Below, in pieces: positions 37,863 through 47,627 of a stretch of DNA of 64,000 bases. The stretch is from Archangium violaceum (GTDB lineage Bacteria; Myxococcota; Myxococcia; Myxococcales; Myxococcaceae): contig NZ_CP069396.1 in the NCBI RefSeq assembly GCF_016887565.1, positions 1,949,001-2,013,000 of the forward strand, read 5' to 3'. The position numbers and the translations under genes are program-made. The first letter of the stretch is position 1; every line of letters begins with the position of its first letter. The notes under the pieces are model-generated. The model searched no databases. It saw only the letters and a list, made by a program, of their open reading frames with translations, and had not been told where the DNA came from.

Positions 37863-39239
37863 CTAGAAGGGTCCCCGGCCGAATCCGCCGCCGGCCCTTC
37901 CGCCGCCGCCGCTCCTGCCCGGCAGCTGGCCCGAGCCAGTGCCCTGCGGCGCCTGGGCGCCCGCGGCCAGTCCGGTGATGACCTGATCGCCCTCGCGCAG
38001 GTCGCCCTCCACCTCCGTGTACGTGCCGTCCGTCACGCCCGGCTTCACGCGCACGGGCCGGGGCCGCCCCTCGCGCAGGACGAACACCGTCTTGGTGCCG
38101 GGCTCGGGCTTCTCCGCCGCTCCCGCGCCTCCCGTGCCGGTGGCGGTGCCCTCGGCGCCGGGACGCGCGCGCGCGGTGCCCTCGGGGGGCGCGGGAGGAC
38201 GGAAGCGCAGCGCCGCGTTGGGCACGGTGACGACGTCGTCCCGGTGCGCGGTGATGAAGGTGACGTTGGCCGTCATGCCCGGCTTGAGCTTCAGCTCCGG
38301 GTTCTCCACGTCGATGACGGCGTCGTAGGTGACGACGTTCTGCACCGTCTGGGAGGCGTTGCGGATCTGCCGGATCTTGCCCTCGAAGCTGACCCCGGGC
38401 CAGGCATCCACCGTGAAGGTGGCGCGCATGCCGTCCACCAGGCGGCCCACGTCGGACTCGGCGACGCTGGTGTTCACCTGCATCTTGCGCAGGTCCTCGG
38501 CGATGGTGAACAGGGTGGGGGCCTGCAGCGAGGCCGCCACCGTCTGGCCCACGTCCACGCTGCGCGAGATGACGATGCCGTCCGTGGGAGACACGATGGT
38601 GGCGTAGCGCAGGTTCACCTCCGCCTCGTTGAGCGCCGCCTGGGCCTGTGCCAGCGAGGCCTCGGACGAGGTCACCTGGGCCTGGGCCGACTGGGCCGTG
38701 GCCTCCGCGGTGTCCAGCTCCGCCTGGGCGATGAACTGCTGGTCTCGCAGGGTCCGGGCGCGGTCGGCCTGGCGGCGGGAGTTCTCCGCCTCCACACGCG
38801 CCCGCTGCACGTTGGCCCGAGCGGCCGTGAGATTGGCCCTGGCCCGCTCGACCGCCGCCTGAAGGAGCTGCGGGTCGATGCGGGCAATCACCTGGCCCTT
38901 CTTCACCGGCGAGTTGTAGTCGACGAGGATCTCCTGGATGCGGCCGGAGACCTGGCTTCCCACCTGCACGGTGACCAGGGCGGACACGGTGCCAGTCGCC
39001 GTCACGCGCGACTCCACGTCGCGCCGCTGCGCCGCCGCCGTCTCGAAGTTGGCGGCCGGATCCTTCGCCTTGGGCTGGGCCAGCCACACGCCCGCGCCCA
39101 CCACCGCGGCGATGATCAGCAACCACAATCCCCACCGCCTGGGCATGCGCCAGCGCCGTGCCGGCTCGGCCGACACGGGCAGGGGCTTGATGGGGGTGGA
39201 CATCTCCTCGCGTCGCTGCGACTCGCTCGTGGACTTCAT
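37863..39239 (-). CDS. MacA-type periplasmic adaptor (HlyD/RND family)
   Basis: 458 residues from the ATG at 39239; an ATG at 39203 (MSTPIKPLP) is an alternative but has its GAGGAG directly abutting. Residues ~30-55 form the membrane anchor (WGLWLLIIAAVVGAGVWLA). Then: barrel/lipoyl half-motif VTVQVGSQVSGRI, a hairpin coiled coil (~110-200, Ala/Gln/Arg-rich), second lipoyl half (SPTDGIVISRSVDVGQTVAAS), beta barrel (ATFTVDAWPGVSFEGKI) and a membrane-proximal domain, with a Gly/Arg-rich tail. Contains an insertion rich in Gly/Thr/Ala/Pro (~345-370). Links MacB-type permease to TolC. It starts 46 bp after the histidine kinase gene in the same operon. Confidence 0.9.
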   Translation of the reverse strand: MKSTSESQRREEMSTPIKPLPVSAEPARRWRMPRRWGLWLLIIAAVVGAGVWLAQPKAKDPAANFETAAAQRRDVESRVTATGTVSALVTVQVGSQVSGRIQEILVDYNSPVKKGQVIARIDPQLLQAAVERARANLTAARANVQRARVEAENSRRQADRARTLRDQQFIAQAELDTAEATAQSAQAQVTSSEASLAQAQAALNEAEVNLRYATIVSPTDGIVISRSVDVGQTVAASLQAPTLFTIAEDLRKMQVNTSVAESDVGRLVDGMRATFTVDAWPGVSFEGKIRQIRNASQTVQNVVTYDAVIDVENPELKLKPGMTANVTFITAHRDDVVTVPNAALRFRPPAPPEGTARARPGAEGTATGTGGAGAAEKPEPGTKTVFVLREGRPRPVRVKPGVTDGTYTEVEGDLREGDQVITGLAAGAQAPQGTGSGQLPGRSGGGGRAGGGFGRGPF

Positions 39240-39285
39240 GTCCGGAGATCTAGGCGTCGCGATGTTTCGGTGAATCTCGTCTTTG

Positions 39286-40704
39286 TTACGAAATATGACG
39301 GGCAGCCCTCGCCTGCCCGGTCGCCTGCCCTGACCCGGGAGCGGCGGGGAGATTGACGCGAGCGGTCGTTCCCAGACCGGGCTGGCTCTCGAGCGTGAGC
39401 GTGCCTCCGTGGGCGACGACGATGCGGCGGGCGAGGGCGAGTCCCAGCCCCACGCCTCCCGTCTTCCGCGCGCGGCTGCGGTCACTGCGGAAGAAGGGGG
39501 TGAAGAGGTGCGGCAGGTCGTTCGCGTCGATGCCGATGCCCTCGTCGCGCACCTCCACCTGGAGGCCGTCCGCGGTGCACCGGGCGTGCAGCCGCACGGT
39601 GGTGTGGGGCTCGGAGTACTTGCCGGCGTTGTCCAGCAGGTTGTCGATGGCTCGGCGTAGCAACACGGGGTCGGCCTCCAGCGCGGGCAGGGTGCCATCC
39701 ACGTGCACCTCGAGGCGGTGCTCGGGCCGGGCGGAGCGGAAGCGCGCGGCGGCCTTGTCCACCAGCGTCTGGGCCTCTACGTGCTCGCGACGCAGGGGAG
39801 GAGTGGCACCGGGAGTCTGCCCGGTGGCCAGGTCGAGGCGGGCGGCGGTGAGGATGTCGGACACCAGGCGCTCCAGCTCGGAGAGGTCCTCGGCGATGTC
39901 GGAGAGGGACTCGCGGGCCAGGGCGGCGTCACCCTCGCTGGCCAGGTCCAGGGCGACGCGGATGCGGGCCAGGGGCGTGCGCAGCTCGTGGGAGACGTTG
40001 GCCAGCAGCTCCTTCTGGGAGCGCAGGAGAAGGGTGATGCGCTCGGCCATCTCGTCGAAGGCCTCGGCCACCTGGCCCATCTCGTCGCGGCGGCGCAGGC
40101 CGGTGCGCACGTCGAGCATGCCGGCACCGAAGGCGCGAGCCACCTCGGCCAGCCGCTGCAGGGGCACGGCGAGGCTGCGGGCGAAGACGAGCGAGGTGAT
40201 GGCCGTGCACCCGAGCGCCAGGGCAATGGGCACCACGGGGCTGGGGGGAGGCTGGGGTGGTGGGGGGAGCTCCACCACGGCGTAGGCCTCCATCGGACCG
40301 GTTTCGGGGATGGCCACGTACATGGCGGGCGGAGGACCGGTGCCGCGTTTCATCACGCGCTCGGTCTCGAGCCGTTGGAACTTCTCGGCGGAGATGGGAG
40401 CGAGAGGGGGCGAGATGTTGGTGGCGAAGACGCGGCCATCCACGGTGCGCATCGTCACCTTCACTCCGAGCCGTTGGCGAACCCGGTTGAGCGCCCCCTG
40501 GAGCTCCTCGGGTCGATCCCGGAGCGAGGCCCACTCGGAGACGTTGTAGGTGCTGGTTCGTTCGAAGGTCTCGCGAAATGAGTCTTCTCGTGTGTAGCGG
40601 CGGACGGTGGTGAGCGCGAAGAAGACGAGCAGGAGCTGGGCGATGCCCACCAGGTAGATGCGCCACAGCAGGCGGCTGGGGAAGCGGGGACGCCGGATGT
40701 TCAA
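39286..40704 (-). CDS. Sensor histidine kinase 1 (CpxA/RstB-like)
   Basis: 472 residues. Start codon is TTG at 40704, overlapping the regulator stop as TTGA; the same arrangement occurs in the paralogue at 49452-50822. Helix 1 ~13-33, a periplasmic sensor of ~120 residues ending in a Pro-rich stretch (~147-156), helix 2 ~157-179, HAMP ~180-232, then HisKA (His239 in NVSHELRTPLARIR) and HATPase (NLLDNAGKYSE, DEGIGI, GVGLGLALAR). Autophosphorylates and passes phosphate to the regulator encoded at 40701-41429; it likely controls the downstream MacAB-TolC genes. A 15-residue C-terminal extension is absent from the paralogue. Confidence 0.93.
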   Translation of the reverse strand: MNIRRPRFPSRLLWRIYLVGIAQLLLVFFALTTVRRYTREDSFRETFERTSTYNVSEWASLRDRPEELQGALNRVRQRLGVKVTMRTVDGRVFATNISPPLAPISAEKFQRLETERVMKRGTGPPPAMYVAIPETGPMEAYAVVELPPPPQPPPSPVVPIALALGCTAITSLVFARSLAVPLQRLAEVARAFGAGMLDVRTGLRRRDEMGQVAEAFDEMAERITLLLRSQKELLANVSHELRTPLARIRVALDLASEGDAALARESLSDIAEDLSELERLVSDILTAARLDLATGQTPGATPPLRREHVEAQTLVDKAAARFRSARPEHRLEVHVDGTLPALEADPVLLRRAIDNLLDNAGKYSEPHTTVRLHARCTADGLQVEVRDEGIGIDANDLPHLFTPFFRSDRSRARKTGGVGLGLALARRIVVAHGGTLTLESQPGLGTTARVNLPAAPGSGQATGQARAARHIS

Positions 40705-41429
40705 GGCTCGTCCCCCGTGGCGAGCAGGTAGCCGGCGCCGCGCACCGTCTTAAGGAGCCTGGGGTTGCGCGGGTCTTCTTCGATCTTCTGGCGGATGCGG
40801 AAGATGTGGACGTCGACGGAGCGGTCGAAGACCTCCTCGGCGTTGCCCTTGACGAGGTCGAGCAGCTGCTCGCGGCCGAGGACGCGGCCGGCGCGCTCGG
40901 CCAGGACGCGCAGCAAGCCGAACTCGTACGTGGTGAGGGACAGCGCCTTGCCATCGAGCGTGGCGCTCATGTTCCCGGGATCCAGGGCCAGCTTGCCGAC
41001 CTGGATGGGCTGGGAGGAGGGCCCGGCGCGACCCCGGGCCCGGCGCACCTGGGCGCGGATGCGCGCGAGCAGCTCGCGGGAGGAGTAGGGCTTGGAGAGG
41101 TAGTCGTCGGCGCCGGTCTCCAGGCCGAGCACGCGGTCGGCCTCCTCGCCGCGAGCGGTCACGATGATGATGGGGACGTTGCTGCGCGTGCGCAGCTCGC
41201 GGCAGACCTCCACCCCATCGCGCCCCGGGAGCATGAGGTCCAGGAGGACGACATCATAGGTGTGGCGGTTGGCCTCGGTGAGGCCCTCGGGGCCGGTGCG
41301 GGCCACGGTGACGAGGATGCCGTGCTCCTGGAGGTAGCGGCTGGTGAGACGGGCCAGTCGCTCGTCGTCCTCTACCAGCAGCACCTGGATGGTGCCCTCG
41401 TCCGTGGTTGTAGGTGTCGTCGGGTCCAC
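40701..41429 (-). CDS. OmpR-family response regulator 1
   Basis: 242 residues from the GTG at 41429 (ribosome site GGAGGAGAG); this start aligns with the ATG of the paralogue at 51547 and gives the same length. Receiver domain: acidic pair VEDD (20-22), phospho-acceptor Asp64 in VVLLDLMLPG, Thr in IIVTARG and Lys in YLSKPYS. DNA-binding winged helix with EEVFDRSVDVHIFRIRQKI (recognition helix region) identical apart from one residue to that of the paralogue. First gene of the RR-HK-MacA-MacB-permease-TolC operon. An inverted view of the pho-box-like site at 41575-41607 lies 146 bp upstream. Confidence 0.94.
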   Translation of the reverse strand: MDPTTPTTTDEGTIQVLLVEDDERLARLTSRYLQEHGILVTVARTGPEGLTEANRHTYDVVLLDLMLPGRDGVEVCRELRTRSNVPIIIVTARGEEADRVLGLETGADDYLSKPYSSRELLARIRAQVRRARGRAGPSSQPIQVGKLALDPGNMSATLDGKALSLTTYEFGLLRVLAERAGRVLGREQLLDLVKGNAEEVFDRSVDVHIFRIRQKIEEDPRNPRLLKTVRGAGYLLATGDEP

Positions 41430-41574
41430 GCGTGTCTCTCCTCCCCCCGTGCCCTCCACCCCTGGGGTCACACGATGAAGATACAGCCGGACGGGAGACG
41501 AGGCGTTCGAGGTTCTCGCCAGGCTGCTCGTAGAGGGAGCCGCTCCCGATGGGGCGGTGCATCAAGGAAATATT

Positions 41575-41607
41575 CTGTCACGAATGTGCAAGGTCCAGGT
41601 CACGAAG
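41575..41607 (+). promoter_or_regulatory. Pho-box-like bipartite site before the DUF3616 gene
   Basis: CTGTCACGAAT (41575-41585), 11 bases, AGGTCACGAAG (41597-41607): direct repeats 22 bases apart, the half-sites resembling CTGTCATAAAT of PhoB boxes. TATAGT at 41625-41630 lies 17 bases downstream, a good -10 position, giving transcription from close to the ATG at 41638. The same bipartite site with the same 22-base phase precedes the CotH gene. Direct repeats in 11-base steps are what OmpR/PhoB-type dimers recognise. Confidence 0.65.
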
Positions 41608-41637
41608 ACCTCCGGGTCTCTCTCTATAGTTCGCGCC

Positions 41638-42639
41638 ATGTTCATGACTCCATTCGTAATGAGTGCTGTCCTGAGCGCGTCGCCGGCCACGCAGAAGCCC
41701 AAGGCCCCGATCCCTCCCAGGGTCGTGACCTTCGAGGGGGCGTGCGACGCATCAGGTGCCGTGGTGCGGGGCGATGGGTCGTTCACCGTCGCCGATGACG
41801 AGGACAACGTCATCCGTGTCTACGACGGGAAGACGGGAGGCCGCCCGGTCTCCACCGTCGACCTGTCCGCGGGGCTGGAGCTTCCCGCGGGGAAGAAGAA
41901 GGCGCCCGAGGCGGACATCGAGGCCGCGACGGAGCTTCCTCCACTCTCCTTCTGGCTGAGCTCCCATGGGCGCAAGAGCTCCGGGAAGCTGGACGCCAAC
42001 CGCTTCCGCTTCTTCGCGACCCGCGCCTCCGAGGATGGAAAGACCCTCGTGTTCGAGGGAAAGCCCTACACACGGCTGCTCGAGGACCTGCTCGCGGCTC
42101 CCCAGCTCGCGCCATTCGGCCTCGCCTCGGCCTCCACGCGCGCCCCGAAGGAGGAGGGCGGTCTCAACATCGAGGGCATGACGGCGATGGCGGATGGGAA
42201 GACCCTCCTGATCGGCTTCCGCAATCCGTTGCCCCAGGGCAAGGCCCTCACCGTCGAGCTGCTGAACCCCACGGAGCTGCCGCAGGGGAAGTCCGCGCGT
42301 CTGGGCGCCGCGCGGCTGTTGGACCTGGGGGGATTGGGGATTCGCGCCATCTCCCGGTGGCGGGGCCGGTACCTCTTCATCGGAGGCCCCATCGCCGGGG
42401 AGGGCACCTCCCGCCTGTTCACCTGGGAGGGCAAGGCGGAACAGCCCTCGGTGGTGGACGGCATCGACCTCACCGGCTTCAATCCCGAGGCCTTCGCCAC
42501 GTTCGAGGACAAGGAGGAGATCCTCCTGCTCAGCGATGACGGAAGCCGTCTCATCGATGGGGTCGAGTGCAAGCGGCTGCAGGAGCCCTCGAAGAAGCGC
42601 TTCCGTGGCGTCTGGGTCCGGTTGCCCGCGAAGCCCTGA
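41638..42639 (+). CDS. DUF3616 family exported protein
   Basis: 333 residues from the ATG at 41638 (another at 41644). With the -10 at 41625 the mRNA could be nearly leaderless, and no ribosome site is visible. Weak N-terminal signal-like stretch (MTPFVMSAVLSASPA). The domain is the six-strand-repeat propeller of DUF3616: GACDASGAVVRGDGSFTVADDEDN, LNIEGMTAMADGKTLLIGFRNP, FNPEAFATFEDKEEILLLSDDG. These motifs recall phytase-like and SdiA-regulated propellers. Function is unknown; the phytase likeness and the pho-box-like site would fit phosphate metabolism, which is inference. Confidence 0.72.
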   Translation: MFMTPFVMSAVLSASPATQKPKAPIPPRVVTFEGACDASGAVVRGDGSFTVADDEDNVIRVYDGKTGGRPVSTVDLSAGLELPAGKKKAPEADIEAATELPPLSFWLSSHGRKSSGKLDANRFRFFATRASEDGKTLVFEGKPYTRLLEDLLAAPQLAPFGLASASTRAPKEEGGLNIEGMTAMADGKTLLIGFRNPLPQGKALTVELLNPTELPQGKSARLGAARLLDLGGLGIRAISRWRGRYLFIGGPIAGEGTSRLFTWEGKAEQPSVVDGIDLTGFNPEAFATFEDKEEILLLSDDGSRLIDGVECKRLQEPSKKRFRGVWVRLPAKP

Positions 42640-42670
42640 GTGCCCGCGCGGCTCCGGGTGGCATCTCCAC

Positions 42671-43297
42671 TCAGGAGTGCTCCAGGACCACACCCTCGAT
42701 GACGTGGGCGACATCGAGGCACTTGTCAGTGGCGGTCTCGATGAGGTCGTAGATCTCCTTCCACTTGATGATGGTGAGGGGGTCCACGCCGCTCTTGAAG
42801 AGCTGCCCCTTGCCCGAGCGCAGCAGCTCGTCCGCCTGCGTCTCCAGCCGCTTGATGGCCTTGCAGCCGGAGAGGATCCGCTCCGGCTGCTTGATGAGCC
42901 GCAGCATCGCCACCACCTCGCGGATCTTCTCCGTGCACAGCACCAGCACCCGCGACAGCTCGGTGGCCTCCGGCAGGCTCGATTGAATCTCGTAATAGTG
43001 GAGCCGGGCCGCCGCGGCGTTGGTGAAGTCCAGCACCTCGTCGATGCGCGACAGCAGCGAGTGGATCTGCGTCCGGTCGAACGGGGTGATGAACTGCTGG
43101 TGCAGCCGCGTGAAGGCGGTGTGTGTCACCGAGTCGCCCTTATGCTCCACCTCCTTGAGCGCCTGGACGCGGGCGGCCACGTCCCGGTAGTCGCTCAGCA
43201 GCGCGTGCAGCATCTGCGCGCCCTGCACGGTCACGGCGCACTGGGCGTCGAAGTCGTCGAAGAACTCGTCGGACCTGGGCATCAGCTTCTCGAGCAT
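42671..43297 (-). CDS. DUF47 / TIGR00153 family PhoU-like protein
   Basis: 208 residues, ATG at 43297 with CAGGAGAGAGACC. All-helical with the family motifs KEVEHKGDSVTHTAFTRL and TPFDRTQIHSLLSRIDEVLD (metal-binding Asp/Glu-His patterns as in PhoU), and the C-terminal KWKEIYDLIETATDKC. DUF47 proteins accompany Pit phosphate permeases and are thought to control them; no pit gene is in the window. It is the last gene of the CotH-VTC operon, 26 bp after DUF4956, which places phosphate control next to polyphosphate synthesis. Confidence 0.85.
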   Translation of the reverse strand: MLEKLMPRSDEFFDDFDAQCAVTVQGAQMLHALLSDYRDVAARVQALKEVEHKGDSVTHTAFTRLHQQFITPFDRTQIHSLLSRIDEVLDFTNAAAARLHYYEIQSSLPEATELSRVLVLCTEKIREVVAMLRLIKQPERILSGCKAIKRLETQADELLRSGKGQLFKSGVDPLTIIKWKEIYDLIETATDKCLDVAHVIEGVVLEHS

Positions 43298-43323
43298 GGT
43301 CTCTCTCCTGTTCAGACGATGGG

Positions 43324-43978
<655 letters not shown>

Positions 43979-43992
<14 letters not shown>

Positions 43993-45664
43993 TGCGTAAC
44001 TCCTGGGTGTGGTCCGCCGCGGCCCGGGCAGCCTGGCGCAGCAGTGCGAAATCATGGGGGTGGCTCTCCAGCAATCGCTCGATGAGCGCCCGTCCCCGGG
44101 GGGTCATGGCCAGCAGGGGACCCAGGCTCTTCACCGTGGCGGCGGGCCAGGTGTCCGCCAGCGCCGTGCGCAGCTTCCACGCCGTGGCGCCCTCCAGGCC
44201 CACGAACGAGTCCAGCGCTTCCTCGCACTGCACGCCGAAGGACTCGCGCAGCGCCCAGGCGCGGGGATGGTCCAGGCCATTCAGGGTTCCGAGCACCGCC
44301 CGGGGAGCGCGCGCCACGTGCTGCTCGCGCATCTCCCAGGCGCGCTCGCCGTCGATTCCGTCCAGCGTGCGCAGCACGGCATCCGGTGCCGCCTCCCAGG
44401 CGCGCTCGCGCCAGTCCCAGGCCCGCGCGTCATCGAGTCCCCGGATGGAACGGCACGCGGTGCGCGCCACCCGCTCCAGGCCGAGCGCCGCCTCCCCGCC
44501 CATGTCCGACAGCCAGCGCCCCCGCTCCTTCCAGGCGCGCTCGCTCCCGAGCCCCGCCAGCGAGGTGACCACCTGCTCCGCCGCGGCGAAGTAGAGGCGC
44601 TCGCGCAGCGCCCAGGCCTTCTCCGAGTCGAGCCCCGACAGGGAGTCCGCGACGGCCTCGGGCTTGCGCGTCTCCCACCGCTCGCGCAGCGCCCAGGCCT
44701 CCGGCGTCTCCGCGGCCAGCTCCTTCAGCGAGCCGAGCACCTGCACCGGCGCCGCTTCCTCCAGCTGCCCGCGCAGGTTCCACGCGTGCGCGTCCGTGAG
44801 CCCGGACAGGCCGTAGGCGATGACCTCGGGGAACCGCCCGGCCAGGCGCGTCTGGCGCTCCTCGATGTCCGGACCCTCCAGGCCCGAGAGGAACCAGGCC
44901 GCGAGCTGCGGCTCCTCGTCCATCCAGGCATCCACCCGCGCGAGGAAGCGCGCACGGGCCTCCGCCAGCGAGTGGATGGACGGCGCCGGACGGGCGCGCG
45001 TGGGAAGGGACATGAGGGGCTCGCCGCTCTTGAGGTGCAGCACGTGCTGCACCAGCAGGGCCACGAGCGTGTCGAGTGGCACGTCCGCGTTCTCGATGAG
45101 GCTCCACTGCTCGGGGGACTCCGCCGCGAGGGCCCGGTAACCCGCGCGCAGCCGTGCCTGCATTCCCACGCCGGCCAGTCCCTTCCGGGAGGAGGCACCC
45201 TGCGGTGGCGCGAGCAGCTTGGAGATGCGGCGGCGGGCGCGGGCGATCGCCGGGTCCACGTCGATGAGGAAGACGTGGTCCGGCCGCAGGCCCCGGGCGC
45301 AGGCGTCCAGGACGGGCCGCACCTCGTGCTCCGGGAGCCCCCGCCCCCAGCGGGCGAGCACCTCCGCGGTGTAGAGGAAGCGGTCCGCGATGACGATCTC
45401 GTACTCGGCCAGCGCGGGGCGCGTCACCTCCTCCAGCAACTGCGTCTCGCGAGCGGTGTAGAGCAGCAGCTCGGCCATGGGGGTGAGCGCGAGGTTGCGG
45501 GGGTTCTTGGTGAAGAGCCGCAGCCCCTCGGATACCGGGGAAGCCAGCTTGCCGTCCTCGCGGACGTGACGCACGCGCAGCCCCGCCCGGCGCAGCTCGC
45601 GCGCCACGCGGTTGGACAGCGTCGTCTTGCCAGAGCCATCGATTCCTTCGAATACGATCAACAT
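43979..45664 (-). CDS. Thymidylate-kinase-like domain fused to nine or ten 27-residue repeats
   Basis: 561 residues, ATG at 45664 within the porin stop (TGATG). Residues 1-205 are a thymidylate kinase-like P-loop domain: Walker A VFEGIDGSGKTT (4-15), DRF in IVIADRFLYTAEVLA, and DHVFLIDVDPAIARARRR. Residues ~230-540 consist of repeats of about 27 residues, consensus L-x-G-L-D-x-x-x-A-W-x-x-R-x6-A-P-x-x-V-L-x-S (for example GLDSEKAWALRERLY, GIDGERAWEMREQHV, GLDHPRAWALRESFG), likely paired helices forming a solenoid. I know of no named repeat like this. A nucleotide kinase with a scaffold inside a polyphosphate operon could use polyphosphate-linked nucleotides; that is speculation. Confidence 0.8.
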
Positions 45665-46842
45665 CAGAAGCTCACCTCCATCTGCAGCATCAGCGCCCGC
45701 CTCTCGGTGAGGCTCTTGTCGAGGGCCTTGAGCGTCGCCGGCACGGAGGCCTCCGCGCGGCGGCTCTCCACCTGCGCCTGCAACCGCCAGCGCCTCCACT
45801 GGCCGAAATTGAGTCCTCCCGCCGCCTCCCAGAGCAGGTCCTTCTGGAGCTGGAGGTCCGGGTCGAGCGCCGACAGCATCACGAAGGGCTCGACGTACAG
45901 CGCTCCCTTCGAGCCGCTCCCGATGCGCCAGGCGGTCAGGGCCCGCGCCGTGAGCAGCGGTCCCTCGGCGCCGATGAGCAGGTCCGAGCGCCCCACGAGC
46001 ACCTCGGCCCAGGTGCGCAGCTCTCCCTGGCCGATGGGCAGCGCGTGCCTCGCGTCGAACCCCGCCGTCCAGTTGGACCACGTGTCGCTCGTGCTCGTCC
46101 CGGGCGGTTGCACCTGCGCGGAGGCGCCCAGCTCGAGCGTGTCCAGCACCGCCCACGTGCCGCGGATCGCCGGGATGAGACCGAGCCCGTTCTCCAGGGC
46201 GACGTCCTCGTTCTCGGCGGACTGCCATACCCCGGCCCGCAGTTTCAGCTCCCGGTCACAGCCGGTGCACTTCCACTCGAGCTGCGCGCCGAGCCGGCGG
46301 CCGGTGAGCCCCAGCCCGTCGGACAGCACATCCCGCCCCAGGCCCCGGCGCACGAGCGGGAGCCTCGACGTGGACTCGAGCTCCACGAGCGACAGGGGCA
46401 CCTTGAACTGGCCGGCCCGGAGGGAGAACCCCTTGGAGAGCTTCAGCCAGGCGTAGGCGTCCTTCAGGCCGTCCGAGACGTCGAACTCCACCACGGCCCG
46501 CAGGCGCTTCTTCCATTGATAGGTGAGCTCGATGCGCGCGGCGGGAAGGGAGAGCTTCCCGGCCAGGGCCTCCTCGCCCTTGGCGTCGATCGCCTCGCGG
46601 ACGGAGAGCCGGCCACCCACCTGCACCGAGCCGAACGCGGAGGGCAGTTGGATGCTCCCCTCGTTCTCCTGTTCGGTCGGAGGGGCCTCCTCGGGGGCCG
46701 CTGGGGGAGCCTCGGGAGCCACGGGGGCTTCCTGGGGTTCGGCTTCCTGTGCCCGGGCGGAGGACACGAGGAGCATCGCGGCGAGGGTGAGCCACCCGGT
46801 GGAGCGGCTGCGGCGGGCGGGGGGATGATGAGGGCTGTACAC
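45664..46842 (-). CDS. OprO/OprP-like (phosphate-selective type) porin
   Basis: 392 residues from a GTG at 46842 with AGGAAG upstream; no ATG is usable before the signal peptide (LTLAAMLLVSSARA). An acidic Pro/Glu/Ala linker (~30-65) precedes the barrel. The stretch YQWKKRLRAVVEFDVSDGLKD...SLRAGQFKVPLSLVELESTS is the hallmark of the phosphate-selective porin O/P family, followed by further alternating strands and a C-terminal LMLQMEVSF ending in Phe. Uptake of phosphate or polyphosphate through the outer membrane is the expected role, agreeing with VTC and DUF47 in the operon. Confidence 0.75.
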   Translation of the reverse strand: MYSPHHPPARRSRSTGWLTLAAMLLVSSARAQEAEPQEAPVAPEAPPAAPEEAPPTEQENEGSIQLPSAFGSVQVGGRLSVREAIDAKGEEALAGKLSLPAARIELTYQWKKRLRAVVEFDVSDGLKDAYAWLKLSKGFSLRAGQFKVPLSLVELESTSRLPLVRRGLGRDVLSDGLGLTGRRLGAQLEWKCTGCDRELKLRAGVWQSAENEDVALENGLGLIPAIRGTWAVLDTLELGASAQVQPPGTSTSDTWSNWTAGFDARHALPIGQGELRTWAEVLVGRSDLLIGAEGPLLTARALTAWRIGSGSKGALYVEPFVMLSALDPDLQLQKDLLWEAAGGLNFGQWRRWRLQAQVESRRAEASVPATLKALDKSLTERRALMLQMEVSF

Positions 46843-46862
46843 GGCCTGGGCTTCCTGGGGAA

Positions 46863-47627
46863 TCACTGCGTGGAGGACGTGCTGGCGAGGCGCGCGCGCA
46901 TGCCTTGTTCGAACTTCGAGCCGCGGGTCTCGAAGGGCTCCAGCCGCCAGAACAGCCCCTCCAGCCAGGAGGGGGTGCTTCCCCGCCACTTCACTTCCAG
47001 CAGGATGGCGGGGGCGCGCTCCAGCAGCCTCGAGGGGGTTGCCGGTTCGCCCAGGGAGCTCCGCTCCGGTGGGAGCGCGAAGACGAGATCCTCGTCCACG
47101 GTGATGCGCACGCCGGCATCGTGGGTCCTGTGCGTGCCGCGGCGGTACCAGGCCGTGACCCAGGGTCTCACCGGGGCGTGGGGCAGCTGTCGCAGGAGCT
47201 GGGCCGCCGCGCTCCCCTCGGGCGGGAGCCCACCCGAGAGCAGCGCCGCCGCTTCGTCCGCGGAGAGGGAGACACGGACCTTGGAGCGCCGTGCCCCGGT
47301 GTTCTTCTTCAGCTCGAGGAACCGGGCTCCGGACAGCACGGGCGGGAGGGCGAGGTCCGCCGTTCCCGCGTACTCCCGGAGCCGCAGCCGTTGTGCGTGC
47401 CCGGCCCGGCACGAGTCCAGGAAGTCCAATCCATCGGTATCGAAGTAGGTCGTCCGCGTGAAGGCGAACGGAAGACCGGAGTCGTACACGCAGGGCGTCG
47501 TCCAGCTCCGGATGTCCTTCAGGAATGCTTCCAGCGCCTCGCGCGAGGGTTGGAACTTCCTTTCGTGATCCAGCTCCGGTGCGGAGGACGACATGGGATG
47601 GGAGCTCGTGCGGGCCAGGGCGTTCAT
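46863..47627 (-). CDS. VTC-domain polyphosphate polymerase
   Basis: 254 residues; ATG at 47627 overlaps the CotH stop (ATGA). VTC/triphosphate-tunnel features: HERKFQPS (first basic/acidic strand pair), TRTTYFDTDGLDF, QRLRLREYA, FLELKKN, YRRGTHRTHDAGVRITVDEDLVF and LLEVKWRG. Lys, Arg and Glu of these strands line the tunnel that binds polyphosphate/ATP in yeast Vtc4. It probably polymerises or binds polyphosphate at the inner membrane with DUF4956 as membrane partner. It has no SPX domain, so phosphate sensing would come from elsewhere. Confidence 0.85.
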   Translation of the reverse strand: MNALARTSSHPMSSSAPELDHERKFQPSREALEAFLKDIRSWTTPCVYDSGLPFAFTRTTYFDTDGLDFLDSCRAGHAQRLRLREYAGTADLALPPVLSGARFLELKKNTGARRSKVRVSLSADEAAALLSGGLPPEGSAAAQLLRQLPHAPVRPWVTAWYRRGTHRTHDAGVRITVDEDLVFALPPERSSLGEPATPSRLLERAPAILLEVKWRGSTPSWLEGLFWRLEPFETRGSKFEQGMRARLASTSSTQ

